A DNA stretch of 64,000 bases from Thermodesulfobacteriota bacterium (GTDB taxonomy: Bacteria > Desulfobacterota > Desulfobacteria > Desulfobacterales > Desulfosudaceae). The notes below the pieces were generated by a model. It was not told the DNA's origin and searched no databases. It saw nothing but the letters and a program-made list of their open reading frames with translations. Where the stretch lies: the NCBI GenBank assembly GCA_040753795.1, contig JBFMDX010000003.1, positions 62,001-126,000 of the forward strand, written 5' to 3'. Below are positions 35,396-44,322 of the stretch, in pieces. Positions within the stretch are counted from its first letter, which is position 1. Every line of letters starts with the position of its first letter. A program made the position numbers and the translations under genes.

Positions 35396-36187
35396 TCATA
35401 TCCAGCCCCGCAGGCGATAATAAATCATGCCCGTGTATTCCCTCAGGGCGATGGTGGTATCGTCCAGGGCGCCGGCATCCGGCAGAAAATCAAGAGCGGC
35501 TTTCTTTTTATATGGATCCGAACGGAAATCCGCCGGACATGGAACGACCGTCAGGCCGAGTTTCTCAAAACAGGCCCGTGCCCGGGGCATGTGAAAGGCG
35601 GAGGTCACCAGCAGCACCGGACCGCTCCATCCGTTTCCCCTTAAGATTTCCCGGGTGAACCAGGCGTTTTCCCGGGTATTCCGGCTGTGGCTTTCTCTGA
35701 TCAAGGCCTTTTCGGGAATGCCCAGTTCCCGGGCCAGCAGGAACATCTGTTGAGACTCCAGCAATGATCCGGGAGCCTGGCGCCATGAAATTCCGCCGCC
35801 GGACAGCACCACAACCGGCGCCTTTTTGTCCTGAAACAGGCGGCAGCCCAGATACAGACGGTCAAAGGACCGGCCGGGGAGAATATTCCGGCCGCCGGTT
35901 CGCTGCGCGGTCACTCCGCCGCCCAGGACGATAATGGCGACCGATTCCGGATAAGTTGCCGCCTCCCGGGAGACATAGCCATCCTCCAGAGCGGAGATCA
36001 GGCGATCGGCCACCGGGCGGCTGCCGGCCGTCCAGAGTGTCAGAAGACAGATCAGGATCAGCAGCATGGCGGTCTTCCGCCGGTTGACCGGTTTCCATAA
36101 GCAGATCAGACCGGCCGCCAGCAGCGCCGTCGAGAGGCCCAGGGGCAGCAGGAAAACAGTGATATACTTGGAAAGGATCAAATCCAT
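35396..36187 (-). CDS. YdcF/ElyC family membrane protein (DUF218)
   Basis: 263 aa. Two N-terminal membrane segments (about residues 8-30 and 38-55) precede a DUF218 domain with IIVLGGGV near 85, VVVLSGGG near 125, HSRNTRENA near 166 and LLVTSAFHMPRA near 191. DUF218 proteins such as SanA and ElyC are linked to envelope polymer and undecaprenyl-phosphate homeostasis; the reaction is unproven. Its ATG is adjacent to the stop of the WecA-like gene, implying coupling. In this locus, a role in lipid-carrier-dependent glycan assembly is plausible. Confidence 0.88.
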   Translation of the reverse strand: MDLILSKYITVFLLPLGLSTALLAAGLICLWKPVNRRKTAMLLILICLLTLWTAGSRPVADRLISALEDGYVSREAATYPESVAIIVLGGGVTAQRTGGRNILPGRSFDRLYLGCRLFQDKKAPVVVLSGGGISWRQAPGSLLESQQMFLLARELGIPEKALIRESHSRNTRENAWFTREILRGNGWSGPVLLVTSAFHMPRARACFEKLGLTVVPCPADFRSDPYKKKAALDFLPDAGALDDTTIALREYTGMIYYRLRGWI

Positions 36188-37180
36188 CTATCGCGCCATA
36201 AACCTTAAACCCTTAACCATTTTATTGATCAGCATAAACACACCCAGAACAAAAAACAGCAACGCCGATACCGCCAACAGGCCCAGAGTTTCCGCCTGCC
36301 AGACCGACAAACCGATAACGATCTGGGCCAGGCCGTACCCGCCCGATACTTTCCAGTGGGGCACTTTCCTTTCATTGGCCAGCACCTGATACAGGTGACG
36401 CCGGTGGGCCTTGAACGGGGACTCGCCGTCACGGATCCGCTCACGCAGGGTGACCAGTTCGTCGGCATAAAAAAGAAACAGAAAACCCGACAGGAGCAGG
36501 AACTCGGTCGCTGAATCGGACCACTGCACCACCAGGCAGGCAAAAACAAACCCCAGCAGGACGCTGCCCCCGTCCCCCATGAACACCCGGGCCCGCGGCA
36601 GGTTGAAGGGCAGAAAACCAGCGCAGGCCGCCGCCAGTGAAAAACAGACCGTGACCTGGGCCGCGTCCCTGCCTGCCGAAAGTCCGTACGCGCCCAGCAG
36701 GCCGAAGGCCGCCACGCCGGATATCCCGGCCATGCCGTTGATGCCGTCCATGAAGTTGTAAAAATTGGCCGTACCCACGATGAAGACCATAAAAAAGATG
36801 GATAATACCAGGCCCCGGACAGTGTCCAATTCGCACAGCGGGTCGACAGCGGCAAAATACAGGAACCAGGCGGCCAGGGAAAACTGGATCCCCAGCCGGA
36901 CCGTCACGCGCAGGTCAAACCGGTCCCCCAGGAAACTGATCAGGGACAGCAGAGCGGCCGGGGCCCAGAAGACCGGCGGAACCGGAAAAAAAATCGCACA
37001 AAGGACCAGTGCGGCCAGCAGCCCGATGCCGCCCCCCCGGGGCGTTGGCCGCTGGTGGGAGCTGCGCTCGTTGGGCCGGTCCAGCAGCGACCATTGCCGG
37101 CCGAAGATCGCCACCATCAGGGCACCCAGGGCGCCTGCAGCCAACGCTGCCCCGTATATCCATAGGCCGCTGATGGTCAT
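36188..37180 (-). CDS. Polyprenyl-phosphate sugar-1-phosphate transferase (WecA/WbpL-like)
   Basis: 330 aa, about ten membrane segments. It starts the glycan by moving a sugar-1-phosphate from a UDP-sugar to undecaprenyl phosphate at the inner membrane. Seen: DRPNERSSHQRPTPRGGG at residues 34-51, SFLGDRFDL near 84, NFYNFMDGINGMAG near 140, RARVFMGDGGSVLLG near 196 and the HRRHLYQ loop near 260, which are the conserved blocks of the MraY/WecA superfamily. WbpL-type proteins of similar form prefer FucNAc or QuiNAc precursors, in line with the dehydratases encoded nearby. Confidence 0.93.
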   Translation of the reverse strand: MTISGLWIYGAALAAGALGALMVAIFGRQWSLLDRPNERSSHQRPTPRGGGIGLLAALVLCAIFFPVPPVFWAPAALLSLISFLGDRFDLRVTVRLGIQFSLAAWFLYFAAVDPLCELDTVRGLVLSIFFMVFIVGTANFYNFMDGINGMAGISGVAAFGLLGAYGLSAGRDAAQVTVCFSLAAACAGFLPFNLPRARVFMGDGGSVLLGFVFACLVVQWSDSATEFLLLSGFLFLFYADELVTLRERIRDGESPFKAHRRHLYQVLANERKVPHWKVSGGYGLAQIVIGLSVWQAETLGLLAVSALLFFVLGVFMLINKMVKGLRFMAR

Positions 37181-37214
37181 GCCGACGCCGCCTTTCGTCT
37201 TTTTCGCGCCATCA

Positions 37215-38105
37215 TCATTGCCCTTCTTCCCGGATAAGGCCCATGGCCTCTATTTCCCGCCTTACCCCCGTTTCAAAAGAAACCGGGGCAAATTGAAAAT
37301 CAGCGGTTGCTTCATCATGGGCAAAGGACTTGTCTTCGTTGAGCCGCTCGATCTGGTCGGACCGCACGAAAAAGGACAGCCCGGCGGTTTCGGCCCGTTT
37401 ACAGGCGGCGACCAGGGGAGACACGGGCAGATGAATTTTCATGATCTTCCGCTTCAGCAGCGCCGACACCGTATCCACCAACGCGTTGAACGTCAGCGGC
37501 TCCCGGCCGGAAATATTATAACATTTCCCGATGGTCCCGGGAGTTTGCCAGGCGTCGGCAATGGCACCGGCCGCGTCATCGACATAAACCGGCTGGACCC
37601 GCCAGGTTCCCGGTCCGGGAATGAACAGAACCGGCCAGCGCGCCAGATACCGGATCAGCCGGCAGATGTTGCGGTCCTGTTCGTCGCCGTAAACCATGGT
37701 GGGACGGATGATGGTATAATCCAGGCCGCTGTCGCGGATCCGTTTTTCCGCCTCCAGCAGATGCCGTTTGGTGCTGGTATCCGGCCGGGTGAAGATCGAG
37801 GTGCTGGTGACGAACAAGGCCCGTTTGACGCCGGCGGCCACGGCCGCGTCCACCATGGCCGCGGCATGCCCGGTATGCAGGCCGACCATGCTGATCAGCC
37901 CGGAAACGCCCTCAAACGCCATCGCCAGGCTGCCGGGATCTTCCAGGTCCGCGAAAACCGGCTCGGCACCGAGTCGTTTAAAATATTGGGCGTCGCCCTC
38001 CCGCCGCACCAGACAGCGGAGGTCCAGTCCCCGCCGCGCCAGCATGGGAACCGTGCGGCTGCCCGTAAAGCCGGTTCCTCCGGCCACCAGAATGATTTCC
38101 GACAT
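37215..38105 (-). CDS. NAD(P)-binding sugar reductase/epimerase (extended SDR)
   Basis: 296 aa from the ATG at 38105 (GGAAGAG just upstream); 38120 and 38123 are alternative starts. N-terminal VAGGTGFTGSRTV nucleotide motif, LEDPGSLAMAFEGV near 60, and YTIIRPTMVYGDEQD near 140. The canonical catalytic Y-x-x-x-K is not evident, as in atypical SDRs of the NmrA/complex I NDUFA9 type. It probably reduces or epimerises a sugar nucleotide before the WecA-like transferase, the next gene in the transcript. The exact reaction is unknown. Confidence 0.8.
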   Translation of the reverse strand: MSEIILVAGGTGFTGSRTVPMLARRGLDLRCLVRREGDAQYFKRLGAEPVFADLEDPGSLAMAFEGVSGLISMVGLHTGHAAAMVDAAVAAGVKRALFVTSTSIFTRPDTSTKRHLLEAEKRIRDSGLDYTIIRPTMVYGDEQDRNICRLIRYLARWPVLFIPGPGTWRVQPVYVDDAAGAIADAWQTPGTIGKCYNISGREPLTFNALVDTVSALLKRKIMKIHLPVSPLVAACKRAETAGLSFFVRSDQIERLNEDKSFAHDEATADFQFAPVSFETGVRREIEAMGLIREEGQ

Positions 38106-38123
38106 GGCTCTTCCCGACATCAA

Positions 38124-39011
38124 TCAATCCGCCCGGCGGCCGCGCTGCCACAGGCGGATAACCGCCGCCAGCAGGAAATGGCTCCAGACAAACAGAGCGA
38201 TCAGGGGCATCCACACCCCGCCAAGCGGCCCCCCGTAATACCGGCGGTAAAAAAGCATCAGGCCGCGATGCTTGTGCCACTCCACGAAAACAGGGCGGCG
38301 ATGGCTGCACCCTCCCTTGGAATGAAAGACCCGCGCGGCCGGAACAAAAAGGACTTTCCGCCCCTGCCGCCGGATTCTCATGCACCAGTCCAGGTCCTCC
38401 ACGTGAAGAAAATAGGACTCGTCAAAACCGCCCACGGTGTCGATAATCCGCCGGGGCACCATCAGGCAGGCCCCGGAAACGGCCTCCACCTCCATGGGTT
38501 CGTCCGGCGTCTCTTCCTGATGCCGCAGAAAATCGGCGAATATATCCGGATAATGGTCTTTAAACCGGTAAAGGCCGGACAGCCGGACAAAGGCCCGCCA
38601 GGGTGTCGGCATGTGCCGTCGGCCGCCGGCCTGTTCTGTGCCGTCCGGATTCAGGAGCCGGGCGCCGGCCATGCCCGCGTCGGGACGGCTTTCCAGAGCC
38701 GAAACCAGGGCCGGGATGGTCCCCCCCTCGACGACGCCATCGGGATTCAAAAAAAACAGGTATTCGCCGCCGGCCTTCCGCGCCCCGATATTGCAGGCCC
38801 TGGCAAACCCCAGGTTGGCGGCGTTACGGATGATCCGCACCTCCTTCCGGCTGCCGTGGGCGGAAACAAGGCCGTCGAGGCTGCCGTCGCCGGAAGCATT
38901 GTCGACCACGATGATCTCGTCCGCGGCCGACGTGTCCAGCACGGAGGCCACGCAGGCCGTGAGCCGGGCGCCGGCATTGTAGTTAACGATGATAACGGAT
39001 ACGGCGGTCAC
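38124..39011 (-). CDS. Family 2 glycosyltransferase
   Basis: 295 aa. GT-A fold start (VSVIIVNYNAG), IIVVDNASGDGS near 33 and NLGFARACNIG near 65. The metal site region reads FLNPDG near residue 92, as in rhamnosyltransferase-like GT2 enzymes. EDLDWCMRIRRQG near 208 is the E-D-x-D acceptor/base block, and a hydrophobic C-terminal segment near 268-285 may anchor it. It is the only clear glycosyltransferase of classic type in the locus. It overlaps the upstream methyltransferase by 4 bp. Confidence 0.9.
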   Translation of the reverse strand: MTAVSVIIVNYNAGARLTACVASVLDTSAADEIIVVDNASGDGSLDGLVSAHGSRKEVRIIRNAANLGFARACNIGARKAGGEYLFFLNPDGVVEGGTIPALVSALESRPDAGMAGARLLNPDGTEQAGGRRHMPTPWRAFVRLSGLYRFKDHYPDIFADFLRHQEETPDEPMEVEAVSGACLMVPRRIIDTVGGFDESYFLHVEDLDWCMRIRRQGRKVLFVPAARVFHSKGGCSHRRPVFVEWHKHRGLMLFYRRYYGGPLGGVWMPLIALFVWSHFLLAAVIRLWQRGRRAD

Positions 39012-39667
39012 GCTTCTATTCTAACCTTCTGCCCTTCTTCCGTTACATTATCCGGCGACGCAACCGGCGGCGCCTGGAAAAAAACGTAAAGACAATATTG
39101 ACGTAGACAGCGGCCCAGCGGCGGAAAGTAAAAAGGCGCGTGAAAAATTTTGCGCCGGACACAGGCAAAGGAACCCATCAACCGGATCAGCTCGCCTTCC
39201 GTGTAGAAGCAGCGATGATCCTCATCCGCCGCGTATCCCCTGGGCCCCGGCATCCCGATGACCAGTGTTCCGCCGGGCATCAGCACCCTGAGCACTTCCC
39301 TCATTGTCTCGACAACCTCCGGACCGGGGATGTGTTCGAGCACGTTATCCATGACCACCCCGGAAAAATGCCGGTCGGCAAAGGGCAGCCGCCGGTCCCG
39401 GACCACGGTCGCGTCCAGCCCTCTTTTCAGGCAAACGGCCACGTTATGGGGGTTGCTGTCAACGCCGACGGCATTACGGCAGCAGGCCAGAAAATCGCCT
39501 ATCCCGCAGCCGAAATCCAGAATCCGCCCGTCCAGCCGATGGATGATCCGCGGATACAGCAGCCATTTTCTGTACAAAAACCCCTTGAGGGATCTTCCCC
39601 GCAGATATTCGCTGTAGGCCTCTTCCGCAGCCCCTGCCACTTTTCCACCTTCCTCTTCAGCCGCCAT
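39008..39667 (-). CDS. SAM-dependent methyltransferase (class I)
   Basis: 219 aa. Motif I ILDFGCGIGDFL near residue 48, VDSNPHNV near 69, motif with MDNVLEHIP near 107, and PGGTLVIGMPG near 130, all of the Methyltransf_11 type. It probably O-methylates a sugar of the glycan or acts on a polyprenyl-linked intermediate. The 4-bp overlap with the glycosyltransferase gene downstream implies coupled translation. Substrate not determinable. Confidence 0.87.
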   Translation of the reverse strand: MAAEEEGGKVAGAAEEAYSEYLRGRSLKGFLYRKWLLYPRIIHRLDGRILDFGCGIGDFLACCRNAVGVDSNPHNVAVCLKRGLDATVVRDRRLPFADRHFSGVVMDNVLEHIPGPEVVETMREVLRVLMPGGTLVIGMPGPRGYAADEDHRCFYTEGELIRLMGSFACVRRKIFHAPFYFPPLGRCLRQYCLYVFFQAPPVASPDNVTEEGQKVRIEA

Positions 39668-39715
39668 GTCCGGCCTCCAACCGCTTCCGCCGGTACAGGC
39701 CGCCTCCGGACCGGA

Positions 39716-40993
39716 TCAGTCCCGCCGGGTCTCGGACCGGAACAGACGCATCAGCCCGACCAGGATTTCTTTTATCTTCGGAAAACGATTGACCGCCAGT
39801 TTGACCCGTCCCAGAAAACCGTCCTTATGATAACGCAGAACATTTAACAAGTCCGCCCACAGGGTACGGTTGATACCGGCCAGATCGGCGGGCACCCCGA
39901 CGTCCTCGAATCGCTGCCTGTCGCCCGTGCCGTTTTTTACCCGCCGGGTCGCCTCCAGAAACCCCCGCTGAAAACGGACATCCGGCTCCAGGCAGCATCC
40001 CTCGGCCCATTCATTCCAGGCATTGATAAAAACAAGCCGTTCCTTGTCCGGAAAGTCACGGGCTGTTTTACGAACCGTCTCCGCCAGCCAGTATTCGTAA
40101 TTGGCCGGGGTGCCGTTCAGCACGACTACCGCCCGCGAACCGGTCCGGGCCGTATTATCCCAGCTGGGGAATACGGCCCGATAAACATTTCCGGGCGCGT
40201 ATCGCCGTCCCAGGTAGGACCGGGCAATATCTTCGTACTCCAGAACATTGCCCTGAAACGGCTGGAAAAAACTGATGCGGTTATTGATATTGGCGCATCC
40301 CTCCAGATTGTGCGGCGGAAACTCGACGCCGCTGTCGAAACCGAACCGGGCGTAATCTCTATTGCCATGGGTCAGCGCCGCGCAGATATGAATTTTTCCG
40401 ATTCCGATACGATTGCAGTAATCACGCCAGACGCCGGCGGACCGGCGGGCATCGGGCAGCTGCTGGGGGCGGTAGACAATTAAAAACGGGGCCCCGTCGA
40501 CCCTGATATAACGGGGGTCACTGAAGAAAGGGATGAGGCCTTTAATAAAATCAAGGTCATCGTCGGGCAGGTGCCGCTGGGCGACGAGGATGTCATGATC
40601 GGCCGCGTCCCAGCGCCGGGTCCAGTTTTCATTGGCCCAGCACAGGCAGAACGGCATGTCGCTGGCGGGGTCGGCCAGCATGTCGTCCAGGGGCCGATGC
40701 AGGAGCCTCTTGCCGGAAAACCAGTAATAGTGATAACAGAACCCGTCCAGGCCGTATTCCCTGGCCAGGGCGATCTGTTCATGACGCGTCTCCCGCAGCC
40801 GCAGATCGTAAAACCCCAGATCAGACGGCAGCCGCGGCTGATAATGGCCCGCGAACAGCGGCATGGCCCGGGTGACATTGGTCCATTCCGTAAACCCCTT
40901 TCCCCACCAGCGGTCATTTTCCGGCGTGGGGTGAAACTGAGGCAGGTAAAAAGCGATGAATCTGATCCTGCCGTTGTCGGACGCCTGATCCAT
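39716..40993 (-). CDS. WbsX/GH99-like glycan protein
   Basis: 425 aa. The FYLPQFHPTPENDRWWGKGFTEW opening at residues about 14-36, the HYQPRLPSDLGFYD segment, FCYHYYWF near 85, CWANENWTRRWD near 113 and INAWNEWAEG near 325 define the WbsX family (GH99-like). It occurs in O-antigen loci and is variously called glycosyltransferase or endo-acting hydrolase. Biochemical proof for most members is lacking. A second copy, fused to a methyltransferase, is encoded at 45868. The C-terminal ~70 residues are a basic tail. Confidence 0.85.
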   Translation of the reverse strand: MDQASDNGRIRFIAFYLPQFHPTPENDRWWGKGFTEWTNVTRAMPLFAGHYQPRLPSDLGFYDLRLRETRHEQIALAREYGLDGFCYHYYWFSGKRLLHRPLDDMLADPASDMPFCLCWANENWTRRWDAADHDILVAQRHLPDDDLDFIKGLIPFFSDPRYIRVDGAPFLIVYRPQQLPDARRSAGVWRDYCNRIGIGKIHICAALTHGNRDYARFGFDSGVEFPPHNLEGCANINNRISFFQPFQGNVLEYEDIARSYLGRRYAPGNVYRAVFPSWDNTARTGSRAVVVLNGTPANYEYWLAETVRKTARDFPDKERLVFINAWNEWAEGCCLEPDVRFQRGFLEATRRVKNGTGDRQRFEDVGVPADLAGINRTLWADLLNVLRYHKDGFLGRVKLAVNRFPKIKEILVGLMRLFRSETRRD

Positions 40994-41010
40994 TAGCCCT
41001 CGCGTGACCG

Positions 41011-42174
41011 TTACTTTTTCCGGAAGAGGTCGCTGGTGATGTACCGCAGGGGGGCGGTGATCCGCCAGGAACGGGATTTCCTCATCAGCTCGATCGTCTG
41101 CTCCAGCGCCCGCGCCAGGGCCTCCCGCTCGGCCAGACGGGCGTCTCGCTCGGCCAGGCGGGCGTCCCGTTCGGCGATCTGCGCCCGTCTTTCGGCCAGT
41201 TCAGCGTCACGACCGGCGATCTGCTCCCGGCTTTCGGCCAGACGGGCATCCCGCTCCGCGATCATGGCGTCGCGCTCGGCCAGCTGAACATAGCGCTTAT
41301 TGAACACCTGATTGATCTTGACAAACCGGGCCTCCGGCGTCAGCAGTTCCGGAAGCGGTTTGTTTTCTCCGGCGGAGCATGACGCCGGAACGGACGTTTT
41401 TTGCCAGTACACACCCACGCCGTCAATTTCGCAAATAACCGGCGCGATGTTCTTCAGGGCACAGAAATCCTCCACCGCCTGGGCGCACTGGGGGACGCAG
41501 TGGTAATCATCGATGATGATATAGCCGTTTTCGCTGACCTTGTCGTACAGGGCGGTCAGGGCCTGCATGGTCGACTCATACAGGTCACCGTCGAGCCGGA
41601 GCAGGGCGATCTGCTCCACCGGCGCCACGGGCAGCGTGTCCTTGAACCAGCCCTTTAAAAATACAACCTGGTCGTCCAGAAGGTCGTATTTACGGAAATT
41701 GTTTTTCACCTGTTCCATGTCCACGGCCAGTTCCGGACAGGTGTGAAACGCCGAGGCGCTGTCCGAAGGATAAGCCGCCTTGTCGGGGGCCGGCAGCCCT
41801 TCGAAGGAGTCGGCCAGCCAGACGCGGCGGCCGGCAACGCCGTAGGCGGACAGGACGCCGCGCAGCAGGATCCCGACCCCTCCCCGCCAGACGCCGGTTT
41901 CGAAAAAATCGCCGGGCACGTTTTCCCAGAGCACATTTTCCGCCAGCTGGCGGGCATTCATCAGCCGCTTCAAGCCCACCATGGTATGGGCCCGGGTGGG
42001 CCAGTCCAGGCCTTTTATTCTCGTGTCCAGGTCGAAGGTCCCGGACCCGAACCGGGGAAAAGGCGGATCTTCATAAATCAGCCCCAGAATGGATTTGACC
42101 AGCAGATCCAGATAGAGCTGCTGGCTGCTGCAAACGTAACGGCCGGAACCACCGCTGTCAGTCGTATGCGTCAT
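41011..42174 (-). CDS. TylF/MycF-like methyltransferase with heptad-repeat tail
   Basis: 387 aa. Residues 60-265 match the TylF/MycF macrocin O-methyltransferase family (GDFFETGVWRGG near 88, LADSFEGLP near 120, RLDGDLYEST near 193, IIIDDYH near 215), a metal- and SAM-dependent sugar O-methyltransferase. Residues about 295-358 are 7-residue tandem repeats of LAERDARIAERDA type, predicted coiled coil. A C-terminal SRSWRITAPLRYI motif follows; it is also found at the ends of large glycosyltransferases. The repeat is visible as 21-nt periodicity at 41100-41290. It may act as a scaffold or length ruler. Confidence 0.85.
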   Translation of the reverse strand: MTHTTDSGGSGRYVCSSQQLYLDLLVKSILGLIYEDPPFPRFGSGTFDLDTRIKGLDWPTRAHTMVGLKRLMNARQLAENVLWENVPGDFFETGVWRGGVGILLRGVLSAYGVAGRRVWLADSFEGLPAPDKAAYPSDSASAFHTCPELAVDMEQVKNNFRKYDLLDDQVVFLKGWFKDTLPVAPVEQIALLRLDGDLYESTMQALTALYDKVSENGYIIIDDYHCVPQCAQAVEDFCALKNIAPVICEIDGVGVYWQKTSVPASCSAGENKPLPELLTPEARFVKINQVFNKRYVQLAERDAMIAERDARLAESREQIAGRDAELAERRAQIAERDARLAERDARLAEREALARALEQTIELMRKSRSWRITAPLRYITSDLFRKK

Positions 42175-42240
42175 TTACCACCTCCGGTACCTATAGGGCG
42201 TGAAATAATTTCTTTCATACTATCAGAGAATGATCCGTTT

Positions 42241-44310
42241 TCAACCATGATTCGACGCGATAACGTCTCCGCTCTCCAGGAGTTCCTGGCGCCGGCGCCA
42301 GGCCGCGTCATAAAGCTTCCGGTCCCAGCGGGTCAGATCCTCCAGCAGCCCGATGACCCCGGCGGGAAGATCGCCAACAGCAACTTTCTCACTGGTGACA
42401 TTGTCCCTTCGGATATGATCCACCGGACCCATTTTCAACGCCCGCATGATCAGCCGGGCGTCCGCTTCAAAGGTTTCGGTAAAACCGACAAAGGACAATC
42501 GCTCCATATTCATCCGCGCCTTTTCAAACAGCCTTTCCGGCGCCACCCTCCGGTCGGCCAGCTCCCCGAAGCCCGGTCCGGAAGCCAGGCACCAGACCTG
42601 GCTGTCCCGGATATAGCTTCTGACCAGGTCATCGGTTTCGGCTGCCCGCAGAAAGCCCTCCAGATCATGCGCCGCCGCGGCTTTGTAAATGGGGAATTCC
42701 TCGGGGTCCCGGGTCCGGCAGAAATAGTAAAGCGAAACAATCCGTTCCATGGGCTTTCTCAAAAACGTGAACGAGAAGCGGCCGGGCATGAGCTCCCAAG
42801 CGTAATCAAAGCCGAAATGACCGGAAATAAAAGACAGTCTCTTCAAATCCCCCGGCGCCCGGCCCATGTAATCACCGTGATGGCAGACATTTTCATAACC
42901 ATAATGTTCCATGGCCTGCCGCACGATTGATGTCCCCGCCGTCTTACGGATGTGAAGAAACAAGGCCGGCACAAGTTCCCTGCTCCCGTCCGGAGCCGGA
43001 TCGGTCGGTGGCGAATCCTTTGCCGCTTTCATCACCAACCGCCCCATCAGCCGGGCGACACCCGGCGTGACCCAGGCAATGGGGACGATGGACATCACCG
43101 GACGCCGGATGTTCACCCGGGCCTTGAGCCGCTCCAGGACATACCCGGTGAACCGATGGTTCATCAGCGCCGCGACCAGTTTCCGCAGTTCGCGGTCGGG
43201 CCGGTCGGTCCGGAAAGCCGCCCGGGTCAGGGAGTCCAGAAGGAGCGGTTCCTTCTCGCACAACAACGATACCATGGCCTCCAGGGTTTTACGGCGGATA
43301 CCGGGGTAAGGCATCCATGCCTCAGCCTCCTTCGGTGCCGCCTCCCGGAACAGAACCCCGTCTTCCCGGTCGAGCCAGGTTCGGGCGATACGGGCATTGC
43401 CGTCGGCGCACCGCCGCAGGATTTCCATCCGCCGGGAAGGTGACAGCAGCACGTGTTCCTGAAAATCGCTCTGCGTGCCGGCATCCGTTTCCCGGGAATA
43501 CGCAAAAAGAAAAGGCAGGACGGCGTTTCTGGTTTCCCGGTCCATGGGCAGACGGTTGACCAGTTCCTTGAAGGCCAGAGCGTCCCGGCAAAGCCGCGGG
43601 TTCAGGTTGCCCTCCGGCAGCACGACGCCGGCGGGAACCGGCCGGTTGAGCAGGTGGTAAAAAAAATCCGTCAGGATATCCCCGCCGTGAAACTGCTCCC
43701 GTTCAAAGGGCCGCACCACCAGGTTTCCCCGACCGAGGGCATCCGACCACAGGGTGCAGATGGACTCATAGTCAAACTGCTTTGAATCACAGACGAAGCG
43801 GACGGCATTGTCAAGGTCGCTGTAATACTCCGGTCGGCCGTTGCATCCCTTGACCATCTGTTCGGCCAGAGAGGAGATATACTGGTCCTGGCGCCGCAGA
43901 TAAAGGATGGCCCGCACCGGATAATCCCGCAACCGGTCGCGGATATAGACGATCTGGTCCGGCGCCAGGGAGCAGAGCATTTCCGAGCTGATGATGACGG
44001 CGGTGGCAGTGCTGGCGACGATCTCCTCCAGCAGCCGGTCCCAGGCCCGCTCATATTCCGCCCAGGAAACTCCGCTGGTCCAGCCGGGGAAAAAATCCGT
44101 GGCCAGATAATGATGCGCGGTACCGTACGCCCCGGACCGCGGGTAATAGACATCGCCGCGGGGATCCGCGAAGGTGTGCCACAGCACCTCCTGAAGAAAA
44201 GTGGTGGCCGTTTTGTACGTCCCCAGGTGAAGGTAAACGGTCTTATCCGCGCGTGCGCTCATCAGGTTATGATATCCCGCCTTCCGGCCGCCGGGACGGC
44301 CGCCTTCCAT
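42241..44310 (-). CDS. Two-domain sulfotransferase
   Basis: 689 aa. The first domain has a PAPS-binding 5'-phosphosulfate loop HLGTYKTATT at residues 28-37 with a Thr/Ser pattern like other sulfotransferases, plus SSEMLC and ILYLRRQDQYISS (a 3'-phosphate-type L-R-x-x-x-x-Y/R-x-S block near 140). The second domain, from about 445, has FLHIRKTAGTS near 450 and FTFLRKPMERIVS near 517. The ATG at 44310 has AGGAA upstream; an alternative at 44262 fits the first domain better. Both domains should use PAPS, and they could sulfate two positions of the glycan. Confidence 0.82.
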   Translation of the reverse strand: MEGGRPGGRKAGYHNLMSARADKTVYLHLGTYKTATTFLQEVLWHTFADPRGDVYYPRSGAYGTAHHYLATDFFPGWTSGVSWAEYERAWDRLLEEIVASTATAVIISSEMLCSLAPDQIVYIRDRLRDYPVRAILYLRRQDQYISSLAEQMVKGCNGRPEYYSDLDNAVRFVCDSKQFDYESICTLWSDALGRGNLVVRPFEREQFHGGDILTDFFYHLLNRPVPAGVVLPEGNLNPRLCRDALAFKELVNRLPMDRETRNAVLPFLFAYSRETDAGTQSDFQEHVLLSPSRRMEILRRCADGNARIARTWLDREDGVLFREAAPKEAEAWMPYPGIRRKTLEAMVSLLCEKEPLLLDSLTRAAFRTDRPDRELRKLVAALMNHRFTGYVLERLKARVNIRRPVMSIVPIAWVTPGVARLMGRLVMKAAKDSPPTDPAPDGSRELVPALFLHIRKTAGTSIVRQAMEHYGYENVCHHGDYMGRAPGDLKRLSFISGHFGFDYAWELMPGRFSFTFLRKPMERIVSLYYFCRTRDPEEFPIYKAAAAHDLEGFLRAAETDDLVRSYIRDSQVWCLASGPGFGELADRRVAPERLFEKARMNMERLSFVGFTETFEADARLIMRALKMGPVDHIRRDNVTSEKVAVGDLPAGVIGLLEDLTRWDRKLYDAAWRRRQELLESGDVIASNHG

Positions 44311-44322
44311 CGATGATGTTTC

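Noticed and set aside
36765-39089. Long 774-aa reading frame on the plus strand.
   Set aside because: Antisense to the WecA-like, SDR and GT2 genes; its residues are Pro/Arg/Gly-rich without domains.
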